A program made the translations under genes and the position numbers. The notes beneath the pieces were generated by a model. That model searched no databases. It saw nothing but the letters and a program-made list of their open reading frames with translations, and was not told the origin of the DNA. A stretch of 64,000 bases of DNA from Pratylenchus scribneri. Taxonomy: Eukaryota; Nematoda; Chromadorea; Rhabditida; Pratylenchidae. This document shows, in pieces, positions 1 to 11,335 of the stretch (position 1 is its first letter; every line of letters begins with the position of its first letter). Location of the stretch: positions 186,001 through 250,000 of the forward strand of contig JAQSEB010000041.1 of NCBI GenBank assembly GCA_030063045.1, given 5' to 3'.

Positions 1-1061
1 TTTTTGTGAATCATCAAGAAATTTCAAGCGAATTGTAAGCAATTGGGAAGCATCCAGAATTTCTGGCTGTTGCGGATTTTCTTGGTTTTGCGGTGTTCCA
101 ATTTGAGAGGAAGGAAGGTCCTTTAAATTTATAAATTAATCAATAAATTTATTAGATTAGCAAACTTGTCCATTTTGGTTGGAATTTGTTGAAAATTCAT
201 TTTCCACCGCTGTTGGATTTGTTGTTGTGTTTTCTGCGGATTGAATGGACATTTGCGTTGTTGGGGTGTTCCTGTGAAAAAATTAATTAAATTAATAGTA
301 TTTAATTTGTCGAAAAATAATTTTAATGGTTTAATGTTTTGTCCCACACATTCATACAAACTAAATATACCCAAAATTGGATAGAGCTGGTCAAGACGCA
401 TTGAATGGTATATAATTTGGTTATGGTTTTCGTGGTTAACAATTAAAGGGTTTTAAACGGTTTAAACCACATTTCGGTTTAATGGTTCAAAACTAAGTTA
501 GACTTAATTAAACCAAGGCCAAAACATAACCAAATGATGCATATTGACGAGATCTATCGATTGAGTATAAGGTTTGGAGGTCTAGGAACTTCTAAACCTT
601 TACAAATTTTTCGACATTTTCCATTTTAAAATTAAATTTAACTAACTGTTCAACTGAATTTGGCGTTTGGATAACAAGCAAATTTGTGATCTCGCCCTCT
701 TCCGCGGTATTTTCTTCGGAACTTGATGGAGTGGGAGGCGGAGGATTGCTTGAATCGTAGAAATGATCAGTCATTGAGACAATCTAACAAATAAAATTCG
801 GTTTTACTGATAAATATGAGTTGAACTCACTCGTAAAATGCGATGTTGTGGAGTGCTTTGAACAATTTGGACTAACCACAAATTGTAATTTAAAGGGGAA
901 GGTGCAGTGCTTTGCCAGCAAAGAGCAATGATATATCCGAATAGCACGGAAACGAGGAAAATTAACTGACGAAAATTCGGTTTTAATAAGCCTTTCTAAT
1001 AACTTACAATTTCTTCACTAAAATATTCGAAGAAGATGTAGTTGAAAATGGAATAAAACAT
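1..1061 (-). CDS. TMUB1/2-like transmembrane and ubiquitin-like domain protein, 5' part
   Basis: Exons (minus, in order): 1061-1008, 965-831, 783-647, 271-166, 120-<1; 184 codons are in the window and all phases close. Residues about 19-37 form one hydrophobic helix (begins LIFLVSVLFGYIIALCW). A long Ser/Pro/Glu/Gln linker follows (SSNPPPPTPSSSEE), then a segment starting near residue 171, LLTIRLKFLDDSQK, which looks like the first strand of the ubiquitin-like domain of vertebrate TMUB1/TMUB2. Those are ER-membrane proteins tied to ERAD. The rest of the UBL and any C-terminal membrane helices lie outside the window, so the family call rests on domain order plus one short motif. The start at 1061 is the first ATG of the open frame before the membrane helix. 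A HERP-type protein is an alternative. Confidence 0.6.
282..600. repeat. AAACCGGTTT-family interspersed repeat (family R1), copy in TMUB-like intron
   Basis: This copy fills most of the intron between 272 and 646. It carries the family landmarks: TTTGTCGAAAAATAA at the outer end, then CAAACTAAATATACCC, GGATAGAGCTGGTCAAGACG, GAATGGTATATAATTTGG and runs of TTTAAACGGTTTAAACC. No reading frame is convincing. The same family recurs at least a dozen times in this window. Confidence 0.75.
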
Positions 1062-1594
1062 GGCATCAATAACCGGAAATCATAAAATAAATCTAAAATT
1101 TCGTAATTTATAGTTCAACGTCGATAACGATAACGACTAACGAGTTACAAAGAAATAAATTATACTTTTCATTTTCCAACTTTCGAAAAAGGAAGTACGT
1201 ACTTCTCGTTCTCTACTAGCTAGGTATCTATTAGGTAGGTTAGATCTAGCCTCTAGCGTCTAAGGTAGTTAGTAGTTTAATGCACTGTCTGTGCTCTTCA
1301 CTTCATTCAACTCATCATTTAATATATGCCGCCAAAAGCGGAAAAAAGTAAGAGTAAAGTAAGGACTATAAGGACAACTTGATTTAATAATAATGCAATG
1401 CAAACAAAAACAAACAAATATAAACCTAAACCTATGCTATCACTTCTTATTCTTACTAAATACTATAATATTTCCAAGATAAAATTTTAAGCATGTTTAT
1501 GTTTATTATTAAGAAATAAATCGAAACTCATTCCGAATATATTTAATTTTAAAAAATTCAGCTTATTATTATTAAGAAAATAAAAATAAGTCAA
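1062..1594. promoter_or_regulatory. divergent intergenic region between TMUB-like and MATH-domain genes
   Basis: About 530 bp separate two start codons on opposite strands, so both promoters must lie here or in unannotated 5' exons. I see AT-rich sequence and a cluster of CTAG/TAGGTA motifs at 1215-1275, but no recognisable core promoter element and no gene. Confidence 0.5.
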
Positions 1595-3441
1595 ATGGAC
1601 ACTGATGCTGATAATTGGGTACTTGTTGATAATGAGGATTTACCTGCTGATCAACTACAACAGCCACCAATTCAAGTGGTCGATAACGAGAATTCACCTG
1701 CTGTTCAACCACCAGAGCAACCACTAATTCAAAATGATCAAGGTTTAATAAAATATGGAAAATTATTGATTTTCACACCACACCAATCAATCTAGTAGAA
1801 GAAATGGCCGACAATCCCCAACAAACAATTGATGAGTCGAATTCAACTAATCAACCACAGCTGGTTCCAAACTCCGATGGTTCTGCCCAAAACCAATGTT
1901 TCACTGCGGGAACCAATTCAAATTCGTCAGGAATGGAATGTTTGTGTCATTAATTAAAGAATGAATATTAAGGAATTTTCGTTTCATTTTAGATTCAAAA
2001 CATCGCGAAAGCAATGGAACTGTCCTCACCGGGTGTTTGCCTGCGTAGCTATAATTTCGCGGATGAGAGCATGTCAGATATCTTGTGGCAATTGTGCCTT
2101 TATCCTGGTGGAAAACGTGAGGAAAATATTGGAAATGTTTCGCTCTTCCTGAAATTGTCTACGGCCGTACCAGCACAAAAAGAAGTAAGTCACACATAAA
2201 AATATAAAACAAAAAATTATTAAAGTTCACTGTTCGTGCCGAATATCGCTTCTACTTTGTTGATGATACCGGCATAGCTAAATTTTCAAACGTGAACACA
2301 GGTAGTACATATTTTCTCTCTTTCCTTTTCTTATATAAATGAATACCAGGTGACTTCAAAGTGAAACCGTCAAAAGGCTCGCATTCCTGGGGACTTCGCA
2401 ATATTCCACGTCCTAAAGTGTTGCAATCAATTCGACAAGATGGTTCATTGCATATAGTCTGCGAGGTTGAAATTCTTCCCGATTTCAATAAATTGTATAT
2501 TGTATTTCCATAAATCGTTTAAAATTTAAACATTTTTATTTGAAAGGCAATCTCATTTACGCCAAGACTATCGACTTGGACTAGAAACAGAGCCACCCAT
2601 CATCGAAATTAGACAAGATCGTTCTCTTATTCTCACCGAATTCATTACCATCATTGAAGAACATGGGGAAGTTGTTAATCTGGTAGGTCAATTTGGTTTT
2701 TCTTTTCGGGTATAATTTTCGTTTAGTTGGTTTATTGCCCTAATGGAGCTGGAAGACGTCGCCGATGTGTAATGCCAGTTTTACCATGGGATATTGACCG
2801 TTTCTCTGGCTGCGGAGGAAAGTTGTAAGAGGCCATTTTTATTATTGTATAATTTGGCCATTTTTAATCGTGATTTAACTTTTTTTATTGTAATTTTTAT
2901 AATTGTTTCTCATTAGTATTTCATGGTGGGTCGGTTTTTTTGCCGAAAGCTTAATAACTTTATATTGCCTGAACTTATTAGATCCTATAATCCTTATATC
3001 ATTCAAAAGAACTCATCAAGACATATCGATTGGTCTAGAGATAGTCGGGGGTTTTTTTAAATCAAGCCAAAAAAAGCTCTAAACCAAAATACGGGTTAAA
3101 CGGTAATAATAAATACTTTATTTTTTTCAAACGATGAAATCGATAAATTAACCGACACATCTTGATGAGCTCTAGGATAAGCATTAGGAAGTTTTCCTAT
3201 CAAAACTGATTTTTAGACAAAAAAAAACGATCTTTCGTGAAAAAAAACTTTCTCTTTTAAGAGTCGAAGATATTGCTTATGAGTTACGGCAACATGGAAA
3301 ACGTCAATCCCATGGGATCTATGAGTTTCAGATATTTATCTATTATAAAATTGTTTGATTAAATAATATAATTTTAGGTGTTCTATGTTAATCGTGATGC
3401 GGCAGTGGATTGGGTGCAATATTTCTTTTGAAATGGGATGA
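1595..3441 (+). CDS. MATH-domain protein (BATH/SPOP-like MATH, no BTB seen)
   Basis: Likely exons: 1595-1742, 1796-about 1939, about 1993/2012-2184, 2226-2301, 2350-2494, 2547-2682, 2727-2824, 3378-3441. The N-terminus is low complexity (Gln/Pro/Asn/Asp). Residues from exons 3-5 form a MATH (meprin/TRAF homology) domain: SYNFADESMSDILWQLCLYP, then VSLFLKLST, RAEYRFYFVDD and GSHSWGLRNIP. MATH domains bind substrate peptides and in nematodes are often fused to BTB for Cullin-3 ligases. The region after it (exons 6-8) is not a BTB domain that I recognise. Two joints are uncertain. The exon 2/3 junction keeps frame only with a donor at 1940 and an acceptor just before 2012. The last exon reads more naturally (NRDAAVDWVQYFF, stop 3431) in a frame two bases off the splice phase, so a missed exon or a frameshift is possible. 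Confidence 0.6.
2940..3360. repeat. palindromic repeat in last MATH-gene intron
   Basis: Within the intron 2825-3377, AACTCATCAAGACATATCGA near 3010 is answered by an inverted ACCGACACATCTTGATGAG near 3152, with TTTAGAGC/GCTCTAA flanks. This looks like a small palindromic, MITE-type insertion. No open frame of note is present, apart from a possible unplaced exon near 3258-3345. Confidence 0.4.
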
Positions 3442-3687
3442 GGATAACAAAAATACCTCAATATAATTTTGGTTTCATTTTTCGATAGATTACCTTAAAA
3501 TAATGATGGTCTTTTAAACATCCATACCTCAATATAATAATTTGCTTTCACTTTTTGATAAATTATTTAAAAGAAAAACGATTTTTTAAATTGCACAGAT
3601 TATTTTAAATCTGATTTTACTTTTATATTTGTTTTTGTTAATCTTTTACTTTATATTTTTCGGATATTATTTTTTTGCATCAAACGT

Positions 3688-3975
3688 AGTTTTGACTTTT
3701 AATAAATCAGAAGCCTATTTTAGACCTACCAATTTGTAGATCTCATCGAGACGCATCGAATGGTATATAGAATGACAGGTTTTGGTTTTGGCCCAAAATT
3801 AAAGAGTTTTAAACCAAAAACTATAAATATGGTTTAAACAGTTTAATACCCTTAAATTTTGACTAAACCATGGAAATTATATATCCTTCGATGCGTCTCG
3901 ATGAGATCTACAAATTGATATACTGGTTTATAGGTTCCAAAACCGGTTTCTGATTTATTAGAAGTCAAAAACTAC
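3688..3975. mobile_element. palindromic MITE, about 285 bp, upstream of CCDC47
   Basis: This is the only notable content of the 600-bp gap between the MATH gene and CCDC47. The ends are inverted repeats: GACTTTTAATAAATCAGAAG on the left and TCTGATTTATTAGAAGTC on the right, followed inward by GTAGATCTCATCGAGACGCA and its inverse TGCGTCTCGATGAGATCTAC. The whole unit is close to one palindrome and has no coding frame. A second copy lies at about 50779-51536. Confidence 0.65.
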
Positions 3976-4044
3976 TTTATATACAAAAAAAAAACATATT
4001 TTCCAATATTTTTCCATTTAAAACCACCACTCAATTCAGCAGAA

Positions 4045-7000
4045 ATGAAATATTCTTTCAATATTTATTTGTTTTATTTATTTTTATTCTTCTCCATCTC
4101 CTCATTTGCTGCTGAAGATGATGCCCAAACCAATATTGACAATGAATTTGCTGAATTTGAAATTGTGGATGAGCCAATTAACAAAATTAAAGTGGAAGAT
4201 GATTTAAATGACGAAGAAAATGAATTCATTGAGTCAACGGAATCAGTCAAAGAACAAGTTAATTTAGAATAATTATTAAAAATAATAAATAAATTGAAGG
4301 CACCGGACAAAGAAGAATTCAATTTTCTGGCCGATGAGGACGAATTTGAACATGAAGAAAAAAAGCCGCTGGATTCGAACCAGCAAATGGAAGAAAATGT
4401 TAAACAAAGTGACAGCAAACCCAGCGACATAAAGCCGTTGACATTTGCGGATGTAAGCGGAATAATGATTTTAAATGGGAAATATTTAATTCGCCGAAAA
4501 ATTATTGAAAATACCGAAACGCTTATACGGTTCGGCGGTTTATCCTAGACCATAAACCGTTAACCAATTAATAAATCTCATCAATACGCATCATATGACA
4601 ATGTTTCAGCCTAGGTTTAACTAATTCTAACTTAATTTTGAACCGGAAACCAAAATGTGGTTTAAACGGTTTAAAAAGCTTTAATTGTTGACCAAATCGA
4701 AATGTGGTTTAAACCGTTTAAAACCCTTTAATTGTTGACCAAACCAAAATGTGGTTTAAACCGTTTAAAACCCTTTAATTGTTGACCAAACCATAATCAA
4801 ATTATATACCATTCAATGCGTTTTGACCAGCGCTATCCAATTTTGGGTATATTTAGTTTGTGAATGTGTGGGACAAACCCTCCTTAAACCATTATAATTA
4901 TTTCGGCGATTTCAATGTTTTTTCGACAAATTAAATATTGTCTACATTAAACTTACATTTTAATATATAATTTAAGGTACCATCTCATTTTCGTTCAAAT
5001 TGGTCCAGTTATCAAGGTAAAATTTTCACCGAAATTTTCATTGATTTTTGAACAATTTTCCTTTTAAAGTTGAATCAATTGCATTGCTAATTATCATCCT
5101 TTATGTGTTGAATTACATTTATGGCAAATCCCGAAATCATTCAATTGCTTTAAAGGTTTAAAATTTAAATTTTATTAAATTAAATCAAAATTTCAAGTGG
5201 TTCGCTGACAATCGCGAAAGTCTCGAAAGGCAATTTGCCCTCGTCGGTGATGATGGAACGTCCACAACCGGGGATGAAATGGGCGGTCATTTGATTCGGG
5301 AAACGGAATTCGCCTATTCCATTTGGAGCACTGGACGAGTTGGCTGTCAGGGAATGCTCACACAAATTAAGGTTTTTTTTTGGAGAAATTTGATTAAAAA
5401 TTAGGGAAATGTTAACTTTTGGAACTCAAAATTTTTAAAAACCTTAACTTTTTGAACTCAAAAATTTGAAAAATCTTAACTTTTGGAACTCAAAATTTTT
5501 AAAAACCTTAACTTTTTGAACTCAAAAATTTGAAAAATCTTAACTTTTGGAACTCAAAATTTTTAAAAACCTTAACTTTTTGAACTCAAAAATTTGAAAA
5601 ATCTTAACTTTTGGAACTCAAAATTTTTAAAAACCTTAACTTTTTGAACTCAAAAATTTGAAAAATCTTAACTTTTGGAACTCAAAATTTTTAAAAACCT
5701 TAACTTTTTGAACTCAAAAATTTGAAAAATCTTAACTTTTGGAACTCAAAATTTTTAAAAACCTTAACTTTTTGAACTCAAAAATTTGAAAAATCTTAAC
5801 TTTTTGAACTCAAAAATTTGAAAAATCTTAACTTTTGGAACTCAAAATTTTTAAAAACCTTAACTTTTTGAACTCAAAAATTTGAAAAATCTTAACTTTT
5901 GGAACTCAAAATTTTTAAAAACCTTAACTTTTTGAACTCAAAAATTTGAAAAATCTTAACTTGAACTCAAAATTTTTAAAAAACCTTAACTTTTTGAACT
6001 TAAAAATTTCAAAAGCCTTTAATTTTAAAACTCAAAATTAGAAAAACTTAAACTTTTGGACTCAGAAATTTGTAAAACCTTAACTTTTGAAGCTCAAAAT
6101 TCAAAAATAGGATTGGTCAAAATCGATTAGCCGAACCGAAACCGAGGGTCAAAACCGATCGGTTTTAGATTTTTAACTTTCACCCTGTGAGCCCGAGGGA
6201 CACTTTTTGACTTAATTTTTCCTTGGCGGTGATAAAAAGGGCTTAAATAAATTCTACCTAATCTAATGGGTAACATTGACTTAATTTTTCCCCTTATTTG
6301 GCCATTTTGGCTCTGATTTTTTTTTCTCAGCACGATGCACGATCATTTTTGGCTAGTTTTTTCCATAAGGGACAATTTTTAGTTAACATTTCTCTCTTTG
6401 TGGAAAGAAAATTTAGAATTATTGGAGATGATTTTTTTTGAAATTTTTTGTTTGATTTTTTCGATATTATATGAAAAATTTCCAGAGAACCGGCCAAACT
6501 TGAAACCGAAAAGTTCAATTTGAAACGGACTTTGACCAGCCCTACCCAAAAATTAGAAAAAATAACTTTTGGAACTCATCAAATATTTGAAAACCTTAAC
6601 TTTTAGTATAAAAAATTCCAATTTTTTAGTTATCAAAACGGCAAGATTTGCTTGGCTTTGCGCTCAATTTGATCCGGCCTCGACCCGACAAAGTGACCCA
6701 TAAAATTGATATGGACCCGAGCGAGATGGATTCATTCGTTATTATTTTTGGTCAACGCAAAAGTGTTCAAAAATCGTTGAAGGAAATGAATGATTTGGTT
6801 GGTATTAAATTGGGTTTAAAAATTAAAAATTAATAATTTAGGCCTCCTATGTGACTGAAAAGAAGAATTTTGAGAAACTTCAACTTCCTTCCTCGTTTTG
6901 TGTATTTGCTGAAATTGCCGAAACGGTCAGCCAAGAATATTATTTTTAATTAATCATTGAAATTGCCAAAATAATTATAATGGTTTAAGGAGGGTTTGTC

Positions 7001-8383
7001 CAACACACCAAATTCCCAAACCAAATATACCCAAAATTGGATAGAGCTGGTCAAGAAGACGCATTGAATGGTATATACTTTGGTTATGGTTTGGTCAACA
7101 ATTAAAGGGTATTTAAACAGTTTAAACCATACTTTAGATTTTTGGTTTTGAACCAAACCATTTGGATTTTAAACCGTTTAAACCGGTTTGGTTTCAAACC
7201 CATTTCGATTTTAAAGCAATTTTGGTTATTCGTTCAAAACTAAATTAGAATTGGCTAAATTTAAAGCAATAACATAATCAAATAAGCCGACTTATTCAGA
7301 TCTATCGAGTGAGTCTACGATTTATGAGTAGGGGATAAACCTTAAACCATTAAACCGTTATAATGTTTTTTGAATTTCAAAACTTTTTTTTCTTACAATT
7401 AAATATTTTATTTATTTTTATAGGTCCCAGCAATAATTGACGCAACAACGATTCAATTTTTGAGGAAATGCGGCGATTATGTCGAGTCAATCCATATTTC
7501 GGATCAATATTCCGGTCCAAAACAGCAGGAGTGAGGCATTGGACATAATTTATTTATTATTTATAATTTTCAGTGAACAATATTCCAAATTGCCCGAAAC
7601 TCATTCCACCCTAATTTTCAACTATTTTCTGGCGGATACCGGCGACAAGGCCATGAATGAACTTTTAATGAATTTTGCTTTCTACATGCTCGACAAAATT
7701 CGCCATTATCGATTGAGGTAAGATGGGGGCAATTAAATTATCGGGCTAGGGCTAGATTGAAGGCTGGTTAAGGTTTAAAAATAAAATTTTGTTGAAAATT
7801 TTCGACCCCAAAATTTTTTTCGATCCAAAAATTCCTTTGAAAATTTTCGATTCAAAAATTCCTTTGAAAAATTACAACTAAAAAATTTTGAAAATTTTGA
7901 GCCCAAAATTTTTTGAAAATTCTCAACCTAAAAATTTTTGAAAATTTTCAACCCAAAATTTTCATGAAAATTTTGGACCAAAAATATTGTGAACATTTTC
8001 GACCTCAAAAATTTTTATGAAAATTTTTGACCCCATGAGGTCTTCTCTTTTACAAAATTTTGGGGCCGCGAGTTCGAATTAGCTAAGTAACAATACCAAA
8101 TATTTTAAAAACTATAATTAAATAAAATTAAATTATTTTCAGCAAAGAAGGCAAAATGCGTGCTGACAAGAAGAGGCAAAACGTGCAGGAAAACTTCCTC
8201 AAATTGACACATCAACAACGCCAAGAGGCCGCACAAACCAGGCGTGAAGAGAAGACAAGGGAACGGAAACAGCGAGTGATGGAAGAGGAGAATCCGGAAA
8301 GGCAAAAACGACTGGAGAAAATGGAGCAGAAACGGGATGCTAAACAGAAACAGCCCAAGATCAAGCAGTTCAAAATTAAATAA
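4045..8383 (+). CDS. CCDC47: CCDC47 (calumin) homologue, ER membrane PAT-complex/translocon subunit
   Basis: Exons: 4045-4257, 4300-4452, 4977-5016, 5070-5155, 5198-5371, 6630-6797, 6842-6925, 7424-7530, 7574-7717, 8143-8383. They total 1410 nt (469 aa) with every phase closed; the human protein is about 483 aa. CCDC47 is a single-pass ER protein with a Ca2+-binding acidic lumenal part. It works with Asterix in the PAT complex to shield membrane helices during multipass protein insertion. Visible here: a signal peptide (residues 1-22, ending SISSFA), an acidic lumenal region to about residue 120, a membrane helix at about 136-156 ([16 protein letters not shown]), then the conserved cytosolic core ([26 protein letters not shown]) and a basic C-terminal coiled coil ([20 protein letters not shown]). 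Start: first ATG, directly at the signal peptide. Intron 5 carries a minisatellite. Confidence 0.95.
4550..4970. repeat. R1-family repeat in CCDC47 intron 2
   Basis: Reverse-orientation copy in the intron 4453-4976. It has GTGGTTTAAACCGTTTAAAA repeated three times, ACCAGCGCTATCCAATTTTG, TGTGGGACAAACCCTCC and the outer end TTTTTTCGACAAATTAAATA. It is non-coding. Confidence 0.8.
5400..6110. repeat. minisatellite, 64-bp unit made of two 32-bp halves
   Basis: The phrase CTTTTGGAACTCAAAA recurs at exactly 64-bp steps (5416, 5480, 5544, 5608, 5672, 5736), alternating with a half-unit containing CTTTTTGAACTCAAAA. The array decays after about 5960. It sits in CCDC47 intron 5 (5372-6629). Related but degenerate phrases (ACCTTAACTTNNNGAACTC) occur in fli-1 intron 1 at 24770-25240. 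Confidence 0.9.
6108..6548. mobile_element. possible MITE in CCDC47 intron 5
   Basis: The segment opens with AGGATTGGTCAAAATCG and closes with ACTTTGACCAGCCCTACC, which are imperfect inverted repeats. Inside are palindromic AACCGATCGGTT phrases. I cannot define a target-site duplication, and there is no transposase frame. Confidence 0.35.
6950..7400. repeat. R1-family repeat in CCDC47 intron 7
   Basis: The copy fills the intron 6926-7423. Landmarks are CAAATATACCCAAAATTGG, GATAGAGCTGGTCAAG, GCATTGAATGGTATATACTT, TTTAAACCGTTTAAACCGG and CTTAAACCATTAAACCG. Non-coding. Confidence 0.8.
7750..8060. repeat. degenerate AAAATTTTCGACC simple repeat in CCDC47 intron 9
   Basis: The intron 7718-8142 holds about ten diverged units of the type GAAAATTTTCGACCCAAAA with spacing near 30 bp. 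No gene is seen. Confidence 0.6.
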
Positions 8384-8432
8384 TTATTTTCTCTATGTGT
8401 TGTGACCAAAATAGAATTTATTTGATTGATTA

Positions 8433-8438
8433 AATAAA
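8433..8438 (+). terminator. poly(A) signal of CCDC47
   Basis: AATAAA lies 50 bp past the CCDC47 stop. The opposite strand carries AATAAA at 8422-8417, which would lie past the METTL6 stop at 8456. Only 72 bp separate the two stop codons, so the two 3' UTRs probably overlap. Confidence 0.6.
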
Positions 8439-8455
8439 ATGTGTATTTCCGAATA

Positions 8456-11335
8456 TTATTTTTTAATAAAACGTCCTTCAACAAATATTCTTTCCAAACA
8501 AATTTCTTCTTTAATATTCCTCGTTTCTCTGTACACATAATGGCATTTTGCTGTGCTGAATCCGCAAGATTCGAAGGCACTTCGTAGTTCATCTGAATTT
8601 TTGAAAATAAACTCTAATTAATTAATAAAAATGTGTTTCGAATAAAGTGTTTTCGATGTGTCTTTGATTAAATATAATGGGTTTTTGATTAATTAAAATG
8701 TGTTTTTGAAGTGTTTTCGATGTGTTTTCGTTTGATTAAAATGTGTTTTCGTTTGATTAAAATGTATTTTAGATTTGTTTTTAATTAAAATTAAAATGTG
8801 TTTTCAATTAATTAAAATGTTTTCGATTTAAATGTGTTTTCGACTAATAAAAATGTGTTTTCGATTAATTAAAATGTGTTTTCGCTCAATTAAAATGCGT
8901 TTTCGTTAAATTAAAATGTGTTTTCGATTAACTAAAATGTGTTTTCATTCAATTAAATTGTGTTTTCGTTAAATTAAAATGTGTTTTCGATTAACTAAAA
9001 TGTGTTTTCATTCAATTAAATTGTGTTTTCGTTAAATTAAAATGTGTTTTCGATTAACTAAAATGTGTTTTCTTTTCATTCGATTAAAACGAGTTTTCGT
9101 TAAATTAAAATTGTGTTTTCGCTCAATTAAAATGTGTTTTCATTCAATGTGTTTTCGTTAAATTAAAATGTGTTTTCGATTAACTAAAAAGAGTTTTTGC
9201 CGGATTAAAATGTATTTTGATTTTTTAATTAAATGTTTTTTTTTTAAAAACTGTACCAATAAAGAAATAATATGCCATCGTTCCATCCTGTCTGGCATAA
9301 AAGCGTTCATCAATTTTAGATGAGGGAGAAAATCTCATCATTGCGCTTAAATTTATGATTTAAATTTTAATATTAATTTATTTACTGATCATAGGCGCCA
9401 TAATCCCGAAAAATAACACTTCCACCAGGCTTGAGAATTTTATACAAATTTTGAATGAAATTTAGCTGTCGATTTTTGGGAATGGCTGAAAGAACGAAAA
9501 TTGCTGATATCAAATCGGCTGCCGGCAATTCCAATTCCAAATTATCGCAGGTCAAATCGGCATGTTTGGAAATAACTTAAATTTTTAATTTTAAAAATAT
9601 TTATTTTATTTTACCATTGATTTTCAATTCCGATGCTCGCTTTTCAAGCAAACTTAAAGCATTGGCAGAAAAATCCACTCCATAAAAGTGCCAATTGGGA
9701 AAATGATTGACCAGTGGGAAAATTGTATTCCCACAGCCACATCCGGCTTCAATAAAAATTAGTGAATCCTATGGCAAAAATGAATAAATATCCCTAAATA
9801 AAATCCCAAAATTGGGCAAACGTGCAGAAGTGTGGTCCCTCCGGGTTTTGAATTTAAAAATAAGGGAAACAATTTTTTAGGGGTAATTTGATGCGCTGAA
9901 CACGAATCTGAGCTCGGATTTTTTATATCTTGCCATCTTGGCAAGATAATGCCAACTTTTACCAAGAAAAAGCTAGGGGGGACCAAGGGCATTTTTGGTG
10001 GAAATTTTTACATAGCCAAATAATAGCTCATTTAACGCAGCTCGTCGAGATGAATCTCTAATGATATCATTTTTTATTGAATAATATTGCAATGTAGGTA
10101 AGTTATGACTAAGGCCCGGATAGTTATGCATTTAAAAACAGCAAAATATGCGCATAAAATATGCACAAAAAATGAAAAATATGCACAAAAATATGCAAAT
10201 AAAATTGAATTTTTCTGCCTTTATAGCAATTTTTTTGAATTTTTCAAAACCAATTTTACTACATTTTCAGAGAAAAATGCTTAAAATAGCTTTAAATAGG
10301 TTTTTTCGTCCAAAAAAATATTTATATGTGACAGGATTCGAACTCTAGACCCCACGTAAGTTTGCATTCGAAAGACTACTCTCTCCGCTATTCAGCCAAA
10401 AATTTTCAGCTGCCAAGATTGGCTATTTTTATCAATTGAAAACCAAAAATGCAAATTTTTTTTATCTTTTCAAGATTTTTTTGACAAATTTAATGCAATT
10501 TATTAAATCTCAATTCTAAAATTTTCATTTTTATTGCATTTTTGATTGAAAATTTCCCTAAAAATGACAAAATATGCATAATATGCGGAAAAAATGCAAA
10601 ATATGCAAATATGCATAAAAAGTCGAAAATATGCAAAAATATGCATCTTAAAATACACGTTTTCGGCACCAGACAAAGTTAAAAACTATTTTTTTATTCA
10701 TATAAACACGTTACAATGCCAGGAAAAAAATATGCATTTGCATAACTATCCGGGCCTTAGTTATGACCAAAAGAATGATTGGTCTTGGTAAGATATTTGG
10801 ACATCTAACTTGCTTAAAATGCAATATTATTCAATAAAAATGGTACCATTAGATTCATCTCGACGAGCTGCGTTAAATGAGCTATTATTTGGCTATGTAA
10901 AAATTTCCACCAAAAATGCCCTTGGTCCCCCCTATGCTTTTCCTTGGTAAAAGTTGGCATTATCTTACCAAGATGGCAAGATATAAAAAATCCGAGCTCA
11001 GATTCGTGTTCAGCGCATCAAATTACCCCTAAAAAATTGTTTCCCTTATTTTTAAATTCAAAACCCGGAGGGACCACACTTCTGCACGTTTGCCCAAAAT
11101 GGCATACGTTTAAATTAATTTCATCGCAGAGAAGCTGTAAATCCCTTTTTGTCCAATTTCGGTCCTTGAAAAAATTGCTGGAATTTCGTTTGTAAAATCG
11201 TTCCCAATTCTTTTGTGATTCATTTTGTAATTTTTTCCTCTTAAATTCATTCATTTGAGATGCGGAAGTAATTTTTTCGCTTTCATTTGCCGAAAGTTCC
11301 TTGGTCAAAAATTCGGATCGTTTAATTAATTCCAT
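8456..11335 (-). CDS. METTL6: METTL6-type tRNA N3-methylcytidine methyltransferase
   Basis: Exons (minus): 11335-11108, 9768-9615, 9575-9386, 9345-9257, 8592-8456; 798 nt, 265 aa, all phases closed. METTL6 uses S-adenosylmethionine to place m3C at position 32 of serine tRNAs. The N-terminal signature NWERFYKRNSSNFFKDRNWT is followed by SAM motif I at about residues 83-90 (EAGCGCGN), then YGVDFSANAL, FVLSAIPK, LKPGGSVIFRDYGAYDHAMM and ERFYARQDGT, with the typical tail RETRNIKEEICLERIFVEGR. I start at the ATG at 11335. An upstream in-frame ATG at 11410 would add 25 hydrophobic/basic residues and could be a targeting extension or simply 5' UTR. Intron 1 (9769-11107) is almost entirely a foldback transposon. 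METTL2/METTL8 are close relatives but are usually longer. Confidence 0.93.
8640..9235. repeat. minisatellite, AAAATGTGTTTTCG-type units of 22-28 bp
   Basis: About 23 imperfect units of TTAAAATGTGTTTTCGNTNAA fill METTL6 intron 4 (8593-9256). Within it a higher-order unit of about 70 bp (CGATTAACTAAAATGTGTTTT...) repeats three times near 8930-9100. Confidence 0.85.
9816..11098. mobile_element. foldback element with about 270-bp terminal inverted repeats
   Basis: The left arm starts GGGCAAACGTGCAGAAGTGT and runs through CTGAACACGAATCTGAGCTC, CTTGCCATCTTGGCAAGATA and GCAGCTCGTCGAGATGAATC. The right arm, ending at 11098, is its near-perfect reverse complement. Flanks suggest a 4-bp duplication AAAT (element T...A), but the junction is ambiguous. 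It fills METTL6 intron 1; without it the intron would be roughly 50 bp, a normal size here. No transposase frame is seen. Short identical peptides read from both arms are a result of the inverted repeat. The centre is interrupted by a hAT-like element. Confidence 0.85.
10110..10759. mobile_element. non-autonomous hAT-like element nested in the foldback element, 8-bp TSD
   Basis: The ends are TAAGGCCCGGATAGTTATG and the exact reverse complement. They are flanked on both sides by GTTATGAC (10102-10109 and 10760-10767), an exact 8-bp target-site duplication as made by hAT transposases. The 650-bp interior is AT-rich with many ATATGCAAAA phrases and has no transposase. Inside, 10330-10412 (minus) resembles a decayed tRNA with a B-box-like GAGTTCGAATCC. 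Confidence 0.85.

Noticed and set aside
9759..11195. Two short frames sharing the peptide VKVGIILPRWQDIKN
   Set aside because: They are the two arms of the foldback element read in opposite directions; no start context or family.
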